Made by a program: the position numbers and the translations under genes. The notes beneath the pieces are model-generated. The model was not told the origin of the DNA. It worked only from the letters and a program-made list of their open reading frames with translations, and searched no databases. From Prorocentrum cordatum (taxonomy: Eukaryota; Sar; Dinophyceae; Prorocentrales; Prorocentraceae): a stretch of 64,000 nucleotides of DNA. Positions 29,540 through 42,207 of the stretch are shown piece by piece. The stretch is taken from NCBI GenBank assembly GCA_963575745.1, contig CAUYUJ010016064.1, forward strand, positions 1-64,000, read 5' to 3'. Position 1 is the stretch's first letter. Each line of letters begins with the position of its first letter.

Positions 29540-30300
29540 CCCCGCCATCCTCTGCAACAGATATTCGACATGCGCGCACATTCGTTCATCACAAATCATA
29601 AAACCCAGCAATCCCATACAACAAATGGGACGAAGTGCGCACGCGTGCGTCGTCGCGAGCGCATGCCGAAACCCTTCAAAAACCTTCGACGCCAGAAGAA
29701 CTCCAGAGTGGCAAAAACAACATATAAAAACACAAGTTTTCGCAACGCGGATGTTCAACAAAAGCATGCGCGCGCTCTTGCAAATTCTTACAAAAACCAT
29801 GGCCGTCAACAACTTTCAGAAAAAACTACGAAACGGGTTCCGCGCGCGCATGTCAAAATCGTTCGGACGCCCTTGCCCGCGAGTTGCCGCGACACCCCCA
29901 TTACAACGAATGGGACGAAAAGCACACGCGCGCGTCGCCGCGCGCGCATGCCGAAATCCTTCAAAAACCTGCGGTGCCGGAAGGATGTCAAAATCGACTG
30001 TCCGGAAAACGTACAACAACACAAGGTCTCGCAACAAAGATGTTCAACAAGAGCGTGCGCGCGCTCTTGCTAATTTTTGGTGCAGCAAATTGTCAATCTT
30101 TCATAACATACTACCAAACGGACTTCGCGCGCGCGCATGTCGAAATCGTCCGAACGCCCTTGCGCGCGTGCTGGGGTGGCACGATCCGTGTCAAAAAGTA
30201 CCGTGCGAGCCACTCTCGCGCGTCTGCCGCGAGCGCATTTCGAATTCCTTCCAAAACCTGCATCACCGACGCGAAGGCGCCGTCATCGTCGCCAGCGTGA
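29540..30300. repeat. About 290-bp repeat, two and a half units
   Basis: The phrase ACAA(A/C)GAATGGGACGAA recurs about 290 bp apart (about 29,622 and 29,910), followed each time by GCGCGCATGCCGAAA and TTCAAAAACCT. Stop-poor frames exist on both strands but share no family features. Confidence 0.7.
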
Positions 30301-30304
30301 TCGG

Positions 30305-30445
30305 CACCCGCGCCGTCAATCGCCACTATCATCACCACCGCCATCATCATCATCAGCATCATCATCATCACCATCATCATCATCATCCTCATCAGCATCA
30401 TCATCATCATCGTCATCGTCATCATCATCATCATCATCATCATCC

Positions 30446-30488
<43 letters not shown>

Positions 30489-30512
30489 TATCATCATCAT
30501 CATCATCGTGTC
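30305..30512. repeat. CAT/TCA trinucleotide array
   Basis: About 200 bp of CATCAT with CAC/CGT variants. Confidence 0.95.
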
Positions 30513-31199
30513 TACAACGATCGCCACCAACATCGCCACTATCATTGTCATCGTGTCCACAAGTGCCGAAGTCGCCATGATACCGCACCCGACCGAGCCG
30601 CCGACTCGCACTCAAGTTCCCGCTGGGATGTGCCGAACGGTCAACACCACCGCGGCCTCGTCGGTCGCGCCAAACTACATGGCCGCTGCGCGCGCGCATG
30701 CGCGGGCTGGCGCGGCCGCAGAGATGCACCAGCCAGCGCCAAGCACTCATCGCAGTCGCCGCCGCATGAGGTTTGCAAACCAAGTTGCGGGTGGGTGGGT
30801 GGGATGGTTGCGCGAGCAGTGGAGTGGACAATTCACTGCGAACAGAAATTAATTCTCCTTTCTAAAAAGAAAACTAGGTTCTACCACCCTCCACACCCCC
30901 GGATTTAACGATCCCCCCTTTTCGTATGCAAATTCCAAATGATTATGCCCCATCGCCCATCCTAAATATGAATTTACACTATCCCAGGGGCCGGCATCGC
31001 CCCCCCTCGCCACCCTCTGCAATTACCCTGGCGACGCAACCAACCCCTGCGCAATGCGGGGCAGGAGTAGCTTGTGAGCATGTACTTTTGCGAGCGGCAG
31101 TCGGAAGGTTCGCAGATCCCCAACCAAGGGAAAAACGATGAGTAACTAAGTGAACCCCTGAGTCACTGAGGAAAACGCAAGGTCCAAAAGGAGACTGTG
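30513..31199. other. Spacer, nothing recognised
   Basis: Mixed GC-rich sequence with GCGCGCGCATGCGCG near 30,690. The left part has a diverged relative at 33,150-33,430. Confidence 0.4.
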
Positions 31200-32290
31200 G
31201 GCAGGGGACTTGCTTGAAACGTCGGCGGGGCAGCATCAACATGACGTGGCCGCCCAGGGACGGCGAGGTCCTGCTCAGGTCTGCGAAGCGCCTCACTCCG
31301 CTGGACCCACCGGCAGACCTCGAAAGCGGCGAGCCCAACAGCAGCCCGCGAAAGTGGCGACACTTTCGCAGGTAACCCCCCAGGGACGGGGAGGTTTACG
31401 TCGGGCCCGCGCGGTGCTTCACCCCGCTGGACCCACCAGCAGCCTTCGAAAGCAGCGACACTTTCGCAGATCGCAGCTCCCAAGGGACGGCGAGGTCTAC
31501 CTCAGGTCTGCGCGGTGCCTGACTCCGCTGGACCCACCACCAGCCCTCGAAAGTGGCGACTGCTTCGCAGATCGCAGCCCCCCCCCCAGGGACGGCGAGG
31601 TCTACCTCTGATCCGCTGCGCTGGACCCGCCAGCAACCCGCGAAAACGGTGACAGTTTCGCGGATCGCAGCCCCCCAGGGACGGCGAGGTCTACCTCAGG
31701 TCCGCGCGGTGCCTCACTCCGCTGGACTCACCAGCAGCCCACGAAAGCGGCGACAGTTTCGCAGATCGCAGCCCCCAAAGGACGGCGAGGTCTACCTCGG
31801 GCGCGCGCAGTGCCGCACTCCGTTGGGCCCACCAACAGCCCGACAGGTTCGCAGATCGCAGCCCCCCAGGGACGGCGAGGTCTACCTCAGGTCCGCGCGG
31901 TGCCCCACTCGGCTGAACCCACCACCACACAGCGAAAGCGGCGACACATTCGCAGATCGCAGCCCCCAACGGACGGCGAGGTCTACCGCAGGTCCGCGCG
32001 GTGCCTCACACTGCTGGACCCACCAGCAGCCCTCGAAAGCGGCTACATTTTCGCAGATCGCAGCCCCCAAGGGAAGGCGAGGTCGACCTCAGGACCGCGC
32101 GGTGCCTCACTCCGCTGGACCCACCACCAGCCCTCGAAACCGGCGGCAGTTTCGCAGATCGCAGCCCCCCCGGGACGGCGAGGGCTACCTCAGGCCCACG
32201 CGGTGCCTCACCTCGCTGGACCCACTAGCAGCCCCCGAAAGCGGCGACAGTTTCGCAGATCACAGCCCCCCAGCGACGGCGAAGAGAAGG
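31200..32290. repeat. 101-bp satellite, about ten units
   Basis: The phrase TTCGCAGATCGCAGCCCCC recurs near 31,466, 31,567, 31,660, 31,761, 31,851, 31,952 and 32,053. Most intervals are about 101 bp and some are shorter through deletion. Each unit has GGGACGGCGAGGTCTACCTC and CCGCTGGACCCACCA. The same array begins at 63,790 in unit B. Confidence 0.95.
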
Positions 32291-32429
32291 CAGGATCAGG
32301 AAGGAGGCGGGGGGCGGGAGGCGGGAGCAGGGAGACGCGACCCCACCGCTCCATTCAAAACGGATACCCAACCAAGGGGGGGTGGGAAACAATACTACGC
32401 GCGCACACTCGGTTATCACAAATCATAAG

Positions 32430-33430
32430 TTGCCAAAAACTCCGTTGCAAAAAGCGGGTCGAAATACACACGCGCGCGTGGTCGCGCGCGCATGCCGACA
32501 TCAAAAACCTCCAGGTCCAGAAAAAATGCCAAAATCCATTAGCCAAAAAAATGTATAGCTTAGAAATGGTCTCGCAGCACGGGCTTCCCCCCGCACCACC
32601 CCACACCACCCCGACAAAAAAAACGTTCGCGCGCGCTCTTGCGAATCCCGAAGAAAGCCATAGGTTTCCAACATGTCCTAAAATGCTACCAAACAGGCTT
32701 CGCGCGCGCATGCCGAAATCGTTCGGACACCCTTTGCGCGCGTGCCGTCGCGAAACTCCCTGGCAACAAATGGGACCCGTCTTCGGCTTCGGAAAAAATC
32801 GAACGGCCAAAAATATAAACACACAAGGTCCCGCGACACGGGTGACAACGATAAAAGAGAAGAAACAAAAAACGTGCGCGCGCTCTTGCGAATCCTTAAT
32901 ACGGCCATGCGGTGTTCAACATTGTTCCTAGAATGTTACCAAACGAGTTTCGCTCGCGCGCATGTCGAAATTGTTCGAATGCCCTTGCACGCATGATGGA
33001 GTGGCACGACCCGTGTCACAAAATACCATGCGAGCCACTCTCGCGCGTCTGCCGCGCGCGCATGTTGAATTCAACCGAAAACCTGCATCTCCGACGCGAA
33101 GGCGGCGCTTTCGCTGGCTGCCCCGCCGTCGCTCCCCGCATCGTCACCAACATCGCCACGATCGTCATCGTGTCCACAAATGTCGACGTTCCCATGATAC
33201 CGCGCCCGCCCATGCCGCCGACTCGCGCTGAAGTGTCCGCTGGGATGTGCCGAGCGGTCAGCGCCACCGCGTTCGCGTCCGCCGCGCCAAACTAGCTGGC
33301 CGCTGCGCGCGCGAGCATGCGCGGGCTAGCGCGGCCGCAGGGATGCACCAGCCAACACCCAGCACTCATCGCAATCGCCCCCGCATGGGTTTTGCAAACC
33401 AAGTTGCGGGTGGGTGGGTGGGGTGATTGT
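32430..33430. repeat. Older, diverged copy of the 29.6-30.8 kb region
   Basis: Shared phrases include CACTCTCGCGCGTCTGCCGCG (shortened in places), AAAACCTGCATC, GGGATGTGCCGA and GCAAACCAAGTTGCGGGTGG, in the same order as at 30,205-30,800. The CAT array is missing here. The divergence is much higher than between units A and B. Confidence 0.75.
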
Positions 33431-33529
33431 GCGAGCAGTGGATCTGACAACTTGAAGTTCTCCAAGTGAATTGCACCACCTCAACTGCACCGCATAGACT
33501 GCAAGAACCTACTGTTTGGAGCCAACGCT

Positions 33530-33930
33530 GGCTGTGTACGTATACACACATAGATATGTATGTGTGAAAACCTGCACAACCAGAAATGCACACATACATG
33601 CACACATGCATGCGCGCGCGCATACATGCATGCATACACTACGTACGTGCATACATACAGACATGCATAAATACGTGCATGACTGCATACACGCACACAT
33701 ATCCACCACCGTGCCGCTGGGCACCGAATGGGCGCGTCCTCAGGTCGGTTGCTCAATCCCCAAAGCCTCATATACATACGCATACACACACGCATGCGCA
33801 TGCGCAGACGCATACGCATACGCATACGCATACGCACACATGTACGCGTGCACACAAACATGCACATGCACATGCATATGCACATATACACACAGACACA
33901 TGCTCCTACACATACACACATAAGCACCTC
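33530..33930. repeat. CATA/CGCATA microsatellite region
   Basis: CATACA repeats, then CGCATACGCATACG hexamers near 33,778-33,836, then ACACATGC variants. Confidence 0.9.
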
Positions 33931-33989
33931 TCAATTATATAATCATTTACATAAATGGATACCAAAACGTAACACCCCAAATTTGCTGA

Positions 33990-34370
33990 TAAGAGTGCAA
34001 GGGCGGCGACGGGGGGCGAAAGTATGCTCCCGCAAATCACCCCCGCATGCCGCTCCCAAATATTGCCCCCACGCGTTGCCCCCACGCATTGCCCCCCAAA
34101 TATCGCCCACGTGGTCTGCCCCAAAGCTTCGCCCCCAAACATCGCCCCCAAAGTTCGCCCCGCGCCGTGCCCTCGTGGATTGCCCCCACGTGCGACTCAA
34201 AAGAGTCGCCCCCGTAAACTGCCCCCAAGCATTGTGGAATGCCCCCATGGGTTGCCCCCGTGCACCGCCCACATGCATTGCCCACGCGCACTGCCCAAAA
34301 GAATCACCCCAAAGTATCGCCCCGCCCCCGCGCATCGCACCCACGCGTTGCCCCCAAGCATAGCATCCAG
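33990..34370. repeat. Degenerate GCCCCC-phrase repeat
   Basis: Phrases such as TTGCCCCCACGCATTGCCCC and TCGCCCCCAAA recur every 11-14 bp. Confidence 0.8.
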
Positions 34371-34439
34371 GGACAGAGACCTCCATCCAGCCACGCACGC
34401 GAAGAGAGGAAGTAAGACCACCACCCCCGACTCTGGCAA

Positions 34440-34497
34440 GCCGATCCATATGTGCGTATATATCTATATCCATATACATATATACATATGCGGCAGC

Positions 34498-34542
<45 letters not shown>

Positions 34543-34694
34543 CCACATGATCATACATATTCGCCTTCACCGCGGCCGCCGATCGATATCTTCTTTCTCC
34601 GTTCCCTTCTCCTGTCTCTTCCTTTCTCTCCTCCCCCTCCTCCTCTTCCCCCATCCTCCCCCCCCCGTGCTATTCCTTCTCGGAATCATCGAAA

Positions 34695-34753
<59 letters not shown>

Positions 34754-34800
34754 CAGGAAGAAGAAGAAGAAGAAAAAAATGATATATATATATATATATA
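34440..34800. repeat. (TA)n, two (CA)n tracts and a CCT tract
   Basis: TA-rich near 34,455-34,490 and 34,780-34,800; CA runs at 34,499-34,532 and 34,695-34,755; pyrimidine-rich between them. Confidence 0.95.
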
Positions 34801-34897
34801 AGAAAAAACTTCCCAGAGATAATGTTTGTTTTTTGTTGTTTCTGTTTTTTTATGTGTTGAAGGTTTTCTTTGATGTTGGCGATTTCGCAAATCTCGC

Positions 34898-35090
34898 CCC
34901 CCCCCCTCCTCCTCCTCCTCCTCCTCCTCCGTCTCCTCCTCATCCTCCTCCCCCCCTCCTCGCCCACCCCCTCCCCCTCCTCCTCCCCCTCCGCCTCCAC
35001 CTTTCCCTCTTCTCCTCCCCCCCCCCCCCCCCCCTCCTTCTCATCTCCTCCCCCTCTCCCCCTCCTCCGTTGCGCCGCCGGCCGTCAGCA
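34898..35090. repeat. CCT/C-rich tract at the start of unit B
   Basis: Same as the tract at the left window edge, more complete on its left side. Confidence 0.9.
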
Positions 35091-35286
35091 TGGGGGTAGG
35101 TACCGCAATTCCACCGATTGCTACCCAATCTGTCGCAACCGTTGCGCTGCTATGTTTCCAGGCGGAGCGCACGCATCGAGGTCTACAAAAGATGGTGGTT
35201 CATACGTGCGCGCACGCATCGCACCGACTGCCATCGACTACGACTGCGTCGCGCATCATGCGCGCTCGCACGGCGCGGCCGCCTCC

Positions 35287-37773
35287 TCAGTCAGCCTCGC
35301 TGCGGCGCGCCGTCGCCGACTCAGAGGGCGGCCCCCCCTCGTCAAGCACGCGCGCGAGCTCTGCCGACAGACCGTCGCCATCCTCGACGTCGATCGTTTC
35401 ACCGTGGGCCGAGGCGGCAATGGAAGCGAAGATCGCCCTCTGCTCATCGGCATCCACGGGCGACAACGGACCACCGCAGCCCATCATGAGCCCCCTCGCC
35501 CTCTTCACTGGCAGAGGCGAGGACAAGTCCTCGAACGCACCGTGGCGCGCCTTGGCGAGGCTCTTGAAAATCGCGAGCTGCTCGCCCTGGTCCTCCTTAG
35601 TGAGCTCGCCGCAACGCCCAACGATGTTGGGCTGCGCGGAGCTGGCGGCGCGCGAGCTGTCTTCTGGCGGTTCGTCCATTCCGCCGCCGAAGCCGAACGC
35701 GGCCTCCTCCTGGGACAACTCGGTTGGCGGCTGGGAAAACGCCGAAGCGGCCGCGGCGGCTGGCGGAGCGCTGGCCGCGCCTGGATCGAACCCTGAAACG
35801 TTGCCGACAGCGGAGACAACGCGCGCAGGGCCATCGCCGAAGATAGGAGCAACATGGACAGTCGAAATAGTGGGCACGTCAAGGCCCGCGACCACATTGC
35901 TCATGCACCCAATCGACCAAGCCATCTTTTCGGCGTAGTCTGAGGGGAGCGGGCGGATGGCTGGCGACGTCGTGTCCCGCACTTCGCTGACGAAGAGGTC
36001 GGGGCCCCTGGGGTTGGGCCACGGCATGAAATCTGCACCATCCTGCAGGTTGGCGGATGCCACGCGCCAATGCACGCCGAGGTCCGTCACCACGATGACG
36101 CGCGCCCTGGCGAGGATGGCGTGGAAGTCCTCCTCTGTCCTGACATCCCCCAGAGACGGCGCGATGATACGCTTGAGCAGGTCGAGGCCGTGCTTGTTTA
36201 GCGTCGCGGCATCCAGCGCCGCCTTCTCCGCGTCGCGGTCGTAGGGGTTCGCGACGGCCTGTCTGCACGACCCTTGCTCGAAAGCGCAGCCGCCCCACCG
36301 AGCCAACAGCAGAGCGCGCTCTTCCTTGGGGTTCAAGAAAGCCTTGAGCACATCAGCGGATACCCGCAAGCGGCCAAGCATTCGCCCGATCACCAACGCC
36401 ACCGCGACTTCCACTTGGGAAGGCGATGCGGTGGGAAGAACCGCAGTCTCCCTGGAAGCCGCGGGCGGCAATGGCGTGGGCCACGCCAGGCCACCGAACC
36501 TTCTGAAGCAGGCCGTCGTCGAAAATGCCAGGGAGGATCTCCGTCGTCGGCTCGCACTTGAAGAAATCCACGTGCTTCACCGTCAGGAAAGCGATCTCAT
36601 CGGCGGCGCCCTTCTTCTGTATGCTGTGCGCCAAATGAACCCAAGCAAGCGTTTTCGAACCGTTGCTCTTGCCAACTCTGGACTTCCCGACCCACGGCAC
36701 CCCGCGCATGCGGAGTGTGCCAATCATCAGGCGGAGGACGCCATTGAGGAACCAGCCAGAGAAGTCCTTTAGCGTCAAACTCCAGCGCGAGGTCGGTTTG
36801 GCATTCGTCCTGTCCCCCTGGCAGTTGCGCAGCGCAGTCTCCACCTTGGACGCAGGCCATCCGAATATATTCGAACCCTCCCTGTTGACCTCTGTGCCAA
36901 CCCATGTCATGAACTGGTTCCTGTTATTGCTGCGGGGATGCGGATGAACGTGTAATCCTGCGCGCGCTCGCCCTCCTCTAGCGGCTGCTTCCGCTCGCGC
37001 TGCGGCTCGATCGTGAAGCACCTTGCGGTGGAAGCGCTGGATAGGCATACATTCTGTGAGAAGCCCAGGGGGTCCCGATCGCCGGGTCGCCACAGACAGG
37101 GCGCCCAACTCGTTTTGAAACACGGGGCGGGGGAAAATGCGCCTGAGCTGGGGCGGGCAGGAGGGGGGTCCTTGTCCGAGCGCGCCCACCGTATTTGATA
37201 GCCCTCGAGCTTCTCCAGCACGAACTGGAACGCAATCGACCCCGTCCGAAAGTTTTGGCCGTAGTCGATGTTGTGGGCCTCCCCGCGAGCACACTTGAGG
37301 GTGGTCGCAGAATCTGCTGCTTTTTTCTCGAAAGAAAAGACCTTGAGGATGCGGCATGCCGAACACTCGCTGTCCTCTGGCTTCTGGCGAACGATGAAGA
37401 TCTGCATCGTGCACGGGCCGACGGGCTCCTACTTGAGCGACAGCGGCTCCTGCAAGTCCTTGAACTTACCCTGTGCGTACAACTCGTGCACCTTGTCGAA
37501 GACAATCGGGCCCTCGTAGTTGGATACCACGTCGGCGAAAGCGACCAACTTCGCGGCACTCGAATTCGCGATCGGTAGCAGAGGAAGGTCGAAGATAGAA
37601 AGGCCACCAGCGAAAGCCAACCTGCCTTTCTTGACGCACTTCGAGGGGTGGTAGTCTAACTTGCTACCGCTGACCATCAACGACGCCTCCTCAAAGGCGA
37701 GCTCGCCGCCCCCCTCGGCGTCGCACGCAACCTGCCCCAGCGACTGCACCTGGTCAGCAGGGGCGCTCGCCAT
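35287..37773 (-). pseudogene. P-loop NTPase-like protein, broken (unit B)
   Basis: Second copy of the gene at 362-2848. Here Gln is replaced by a TAG stop (37429-37431) after 114 codons, at a site open in unit A. In turn, the two private stops of unit A are sense codons (Trp and Lys) here, so the C-terminal part is open to 35287. The two shared frame changes remain. The Walker A motif is intact. Different stops in the two copies suggest independent loss, or a family tolerated as non-coding. Confidence 0.5.
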
Positions 37774-38097
37774 GATCCGCGGCGAGAGAAAGGCGGGTCG
37801 GGCGGTGGCCTCGGATGACGGGCAACAGCGCGCAAGCGTTGATCACAGACGGCAGCGGATGCCAGCTGAGCACCTGGGGAGGGAGCGACGACGACGAACG
37901 ATGCACACTGAAGATGGAAGTAAGAAGTAAGAGGGCGTGGGCACGACGACGATGAGTCAAAGATGCGGCACGGCTGCGGTGGGGGCAATCAACGCGACGT
38001 CAATCACGCGCACTCGGGAACACATGCGCGCTGTATAAAAACACACCCCTCGACATCGGCACTCCGCAATAAAAAACACACCCCTCGACATCGGCAC

Positions 38098-39333
38098 TCA
38101 GCACGCCGCGCCCGCGACCTCCCAGATGGCATCCGCGGTGGCCGCCCACATATCCTCGCCCTTGTTCCAGCACTCGAACTGGACCGAGCGAACCGAAGCC
38201 GCGAGACGCCTGCTGCCTGGGAGGTCCGCGCGCGTGCCAATGAGGGTTTTGAAAAACCTCCAGGCGCGGTCGATGATCTGCGCCCCTGCCTTTACCCTGA
38301 TCTTGGAGACGCCGGGCAACTTGCGGGTGACAACCTTCGAGTAGACTGGCCTCAACCAAGCCCACTTCCTGTCGATCTTCTTCCGCTTCTCGCAGTGCAC
38401 GACGTGGTCGCGCACGAGCCCCGACGCGCGCATCTTGTAGCTGCGGGCCCCGTCAGAGCGCAAGATGACCTCACTGTTCTCTAAGCGGCTTTATAGGGAC
38501 GGCGCCCAATCCATATTCTTGATGGCGCCTAAGCCTGGCGCGTTGGCCTCGGCGCCGCCTGACTGGGTCTTCCACAGAACGAGGCTATCAGGGCGCCCGC
38601 GCTCGACGACGCCCGCCCACTGTTCCCACGTCCTGGAACGACCGTCGTCGGACAGCTGGGCGCGGAAGACCGACTCATCCGCCTCCACGTCGAACCAGCG
38701 CCGCTGAGCTCCGTCGCCGAAGGCAACGTTGGGTTCGTTCTTTTCCACGTAGATCTGCCACGCGGTTGCCGCGGCCGCGCTCATGTCCTCGATCATCTTG
38801 CGGCTGGCACCTGTCAGCAAGTGCATCTGGGCGGTGGTCATGCCGAGCGCGAGGCAGAAGAGGACCTCGGCCTTCGTCGACAAACTCGACGAATGGCAAC
38901 CCCCGCCAGACTTGAAGACGGGGCGGGCGGTGCACGGGTCGACGGTCTCGGCGCGCAGCCTACCGCCGTTGCGTCGCCAATGCGGGCCGCGACTGCCATC
39001 CTGCACCCGCGCGCCGCAGGTTCCCACGCCGCAGTGAGGGCAGGCGCGGCCTTCCCAGTCAAGCAGGACGCCATCCTCGAGGAGCAGGTCTACCATCTGG
39101 TCCGCAGTTTCCCCGTGGAAGCTGTCGTAATTGCGGCGCCAGGTTTCGCGCTCCCTGCGGGATTTCACGGTCCTCTTCCCGTGGCGCGCGTACTCGACCT
39201 TCTCCGCTTGCTTCCTGCGCTGGCCCATCCTGCCCTTGCCCCTCTTGCGCAAGGGGAACGGCCTGAAAGCACTCGCAGGCCGCTTCTTCGGCGCGGAGGC
39301 GGCAGCAGGGCGTTTGATAGCACGCTTTCCCAT
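38098..39333 (-). pseudogene. ISXO2-like transposase with a nonsense mutation (unit B)
   Basis: Same gene as at 3174-4409. The codon for Lys281 is AAA in unit A and TAA here (38491-38493), removing the second catalytic Asp and everything after it. The 5' half differs from unit A by about 4 percent, while the 3' half is almost identical, so the copy is a mosaic. Confidence 0.7.
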
Positions 39334-39382
39334 CGCCGACGGCGGCGGAACGGTGGCCCAGACGGTCGGTTGAGAAAAACGC

Positions 39383-39404
39383 ACTGAGCCAAAATGCGCC
39401 GCGG
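39383..39404 (-). other. Possible spliced-leader relic (unit B)
   Basis: Identical to the string at 4459-4480, with the core CATTTTGGCTCA on the minus strand, about 50 nt upstream of the transposase ATG. Confidence 0.35.
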
Positions 39405-39601
39405 GTGGGACTGGGGCCCTCCTTGTCTGGAGGTTCGTCGGCTTCCTCTGGTCGTGGCGGCGGCGCTGTCGGTAGTTATGGTAGGAGTGGTTGTAGTAGC
39501 AACAGTAGTAGCGGTGGTAGTAGTGCTAGTCGTCGTAGAGCTGTAGCAGCAGTAGTTGCAATAGGAATGGCAGTGGTAGTCGTAGTAGAAGAACAAAATC
39601 C

Positions 39602-40120
39602 CGACGACGCCCGTATCAGAGAGGGCATCCTAAAATCAGGATACCATTTTGCGCAGCGATGCGCCTGTTCACGTTAGACTGAACATGCTTGTCGGCGGCT
39701 CCATCGTCGCCTGCTTTTCTGGGCGGGTGGTTCGTCTCGCTGTCTTCACGTCGTCATTGCACCGTTTTTCCTACGACGCCCGTATCGGAGAGGACATCCT
39801 AAAATCAGGATACCATTTTGTGCAGCAGTGCGCCTGTTCACGTTAGACTGCACTTGTTTAACGGCGGCTCCATCGTCGCCTGCTTCCCCGGGTGGGCGGT
39901 TCGTCTCGTTGTATTGATGCCATCATTGCACAGCTTTTCCTACGACGCCCGTATCAGAGAGGGCATCCTAGAATCAGGATGCCCTTTTTGTTGCAGCAAT
40001 GCGCCTGTTCACGTTAGACTGAACATGCTTGTCGGCGGCTCCATCGTCGCCTGCTTTTCTGGGTGGGTGGTTCGTCCTGTTGTCTTGATGTCACCATTGC
40101 ACCGCTTTTCCTGCGCGGCA
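39602..40120. repeat. 170-bp satellite (unit B)
   Basis: Units start at 39602, 39772 and 39941. Only the third keeps the perfect GGGCATCCT/AGGATGCCC stem (39961-39984). Confidence 0.9.
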
Positions 40121-40322
40121 TCCTGCCGATGCCGTTGCGCATCCCCTCCTGCCTGGCAGAAGCGCGTTCCGCCCTCCATTTCCCCTGGTCCGCCCCCTCC
40201 TCCTCCTCCTCCCCTTCCTCCTCGGACGGCCCCCTGCTGCGCCTCTGGTCGTGCTCCCCGCCGCGCCGTGCCTCTCTCTTCCCGTTAGCGAGCGAAGCGT
40301 TCTTTGGCCTCGAGGCGGGCTC

Positions 40323-41190
40323 CTAGAGCTTTGCCAAGTTGTCCTGAGAAAAGCGCAGGATGGCCCTCAAGTGGGTGACCCTCCAAGTCGCCCAGCCCCT
40401 CAGAAGCTTCGTCGCCTTCGGCGGCAGCTCCTGGTCGCACACGCGCGAGAAAGCCTCGAACCAGGACTTCCAGGCCCTGAGGGCCTTCGCGTCTGCAGCT
40501 CCCTTCGCCTGCGCGTCCTCCTCGGCCGCGTTGCTCTCGGCCAGCTCCCCCGTCAGTTTCCGCACTCGCGCCTGCGCGGGCGAGGCAGCAAGGCACCCGA
40601 ACAGACGGGTGGGGATTTCGGCGGCGTGGGCTCGCTGGAGTTGCGTTTGCTTCGTGTTTGGTGCTCTTTGCTGGCGTTGCTGTTGTTGCGGTTGCGGTCG
40701 TTGCGGCTGCGGCCGTTGCGGTTGCGGTCGTCGCGGTTGCTGCCGTCGCGGTTCTTCTATGCGCAGTTGCTTCGTGCGTCTGCGTCCTGCTCGGTTGCCC
40801 TTGCGTCGTTGCTGAGTCGCCCTTGCTGCGCGTGGTGCGTTTGCCGTCGTTGCGACGTTCCTCGGTGCCGGTCCGTATTTTGCGGTTGCAGGCAGGGCGG
40901 TGGTGGTGGTGGAATTTCAAGACGTCGTGTCCCGAAGCTGCTCGTTGGACCACGCACGCTGCTCGGCGAGCCCCCAGTTGCCCGCCGCCTCGCCCTGGCA
41001 CCACTCAACCTGAGCACGAGCAGGCGGGACAATGCGTTTATATGTTTGGAGATGTTTGAAGCGCAAAGAGGAGGATAGATCGCACTCTGCCCTTCCAGGT
41101 CCGCGATCTTGTTCAACAGCGGCCTCTGGAATCGCATATTGAGCTCGTGCTTCGCCGCGTTGGTCCTGTCCTTTTTTGTACGATTGCCTT
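40323..41190 (-). pseudogene. Uncharacterised minus-strand coding block (unit B)
   Basis: Matches 5397-6252. The piece with KSWFEAFSRVCDQELPP and ATWRVTHLRAILRFSQDN is open here, and the helical piece reads KKDRTNAAKHELNMRFQRPL. The frames do not join. Confidence 0.3.
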
Positions 41191-41339
41191 GTACACGCGG
41201 TTGTTCTCGAGCTTGCGGTCGTACTGTTCCGCGCCGTGTTCGGGGTTGCCCATGGTTTCCCAGCGGGGCGCTGGCTAAGCGAAGCAACGGCCTTGAACAC
41301 GCGTGCGCTGCACGAAACAAAAAACGAGAAGGAGAACGA

Positions 41340-41640
41340 GTGAAGAAGGAGGAAGAGGAGGAGAAAAAGGAGGGGGAGGAGGACAACGGGGAGGGGGAAG
41401 AGGAGGAGGAGGAGGAGGAGGAGGACGAGGAGGAGGAGGAGGAGGAGGAGGAAGAGGAGGATGAGGAGGGGGAAGAGGAGAAGGAGAAGGGGGAGGAGGA
41501 GGAGGACGAGGAGGAGAAGGAGGAGGAGGGGGAGGGGGGAGGGAGCAGGAGGAGGAGGAGGAGGAGGAGGGGAAGGAAGAGGGGGGGAGGAGGAGGAGGA
41601 GGAGGAAGAGGAGGAGGAGCAGGAGGAGGAGGAGAGAGAG
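41340..41640. repeat. Expanded GGA purine tract (unit B)
   Basis: About 300 bp of nearly pure purine, twice the length seen in unit A. Followed by single-copy spacer and a short TA tract at 41,926-41,951. Confidence 0.9.
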
Positions 41641-42013
41641 GGACATCAGGAACATGAGGAGGACGCAGAAATTAGATGCAGAGGTTGATGAATAGAAATG
41701 GGTTGCAACCGATTGTAACGCGGTCGCTTGGATTGAAATGCGCCGCGAAAGATGGAGCTGATCCCTAAGCTTGCAATCCATTGAACTGCATCCGTTTGGA
41801 CTGCAATCAAATGGGTTTCGACTGCCAGCGCATCAACACATCATGAAGAAGAGCATGATGAGGGAAAGGCGATGAACACTGGAGAGATGAAAGGAGAATG
41901 TGTATGATCATGGGGGGGGCGAGCATATATATATATATATATATATATAGATGAATACGTATATCTATGTATACACCCAAGTTGTTGTTTATCTGGTTTG
42001 ATATAAATCCGCC

Positions 42014-42030
42014 GGCCCCCTTGCGGGGCC
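42014..42030. repeat. 17-nt palindrome present only in unit B
   Basis: GGCCCCC-TTGC-GGGGCC. Unit A has only GGCC at the matching site near 7,003. The extra 13 bases make a stem with a TTGC loop, the loop also seen in the palindromes of 11-14 kb. Confidence 0.8.
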
Positions 42031-42207
42031 ACCAGGCTGTAGACAGGGATTGTGCTGCTCCCTGTACCAGTTGCACCTTCCAGTTTCCACTGTTACAGTT
42101 TTGCTTCTTGCTGCTTACTTTTCCTTGTTGATGAACGCGCGAGGGGGGAGGAGCCCAAACCAGCAGAACTACCACGCCTTCGGAAGGTTCTCAGAATTTC
42201 TGGGGGG

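Noticed and set aside
29189-30908. Several long plus-strand frames with Arg-, His- and Ser-rich runs
   Set aside because: They translate the GCC minisatellite, the 290-bp repeats and the CAT array.
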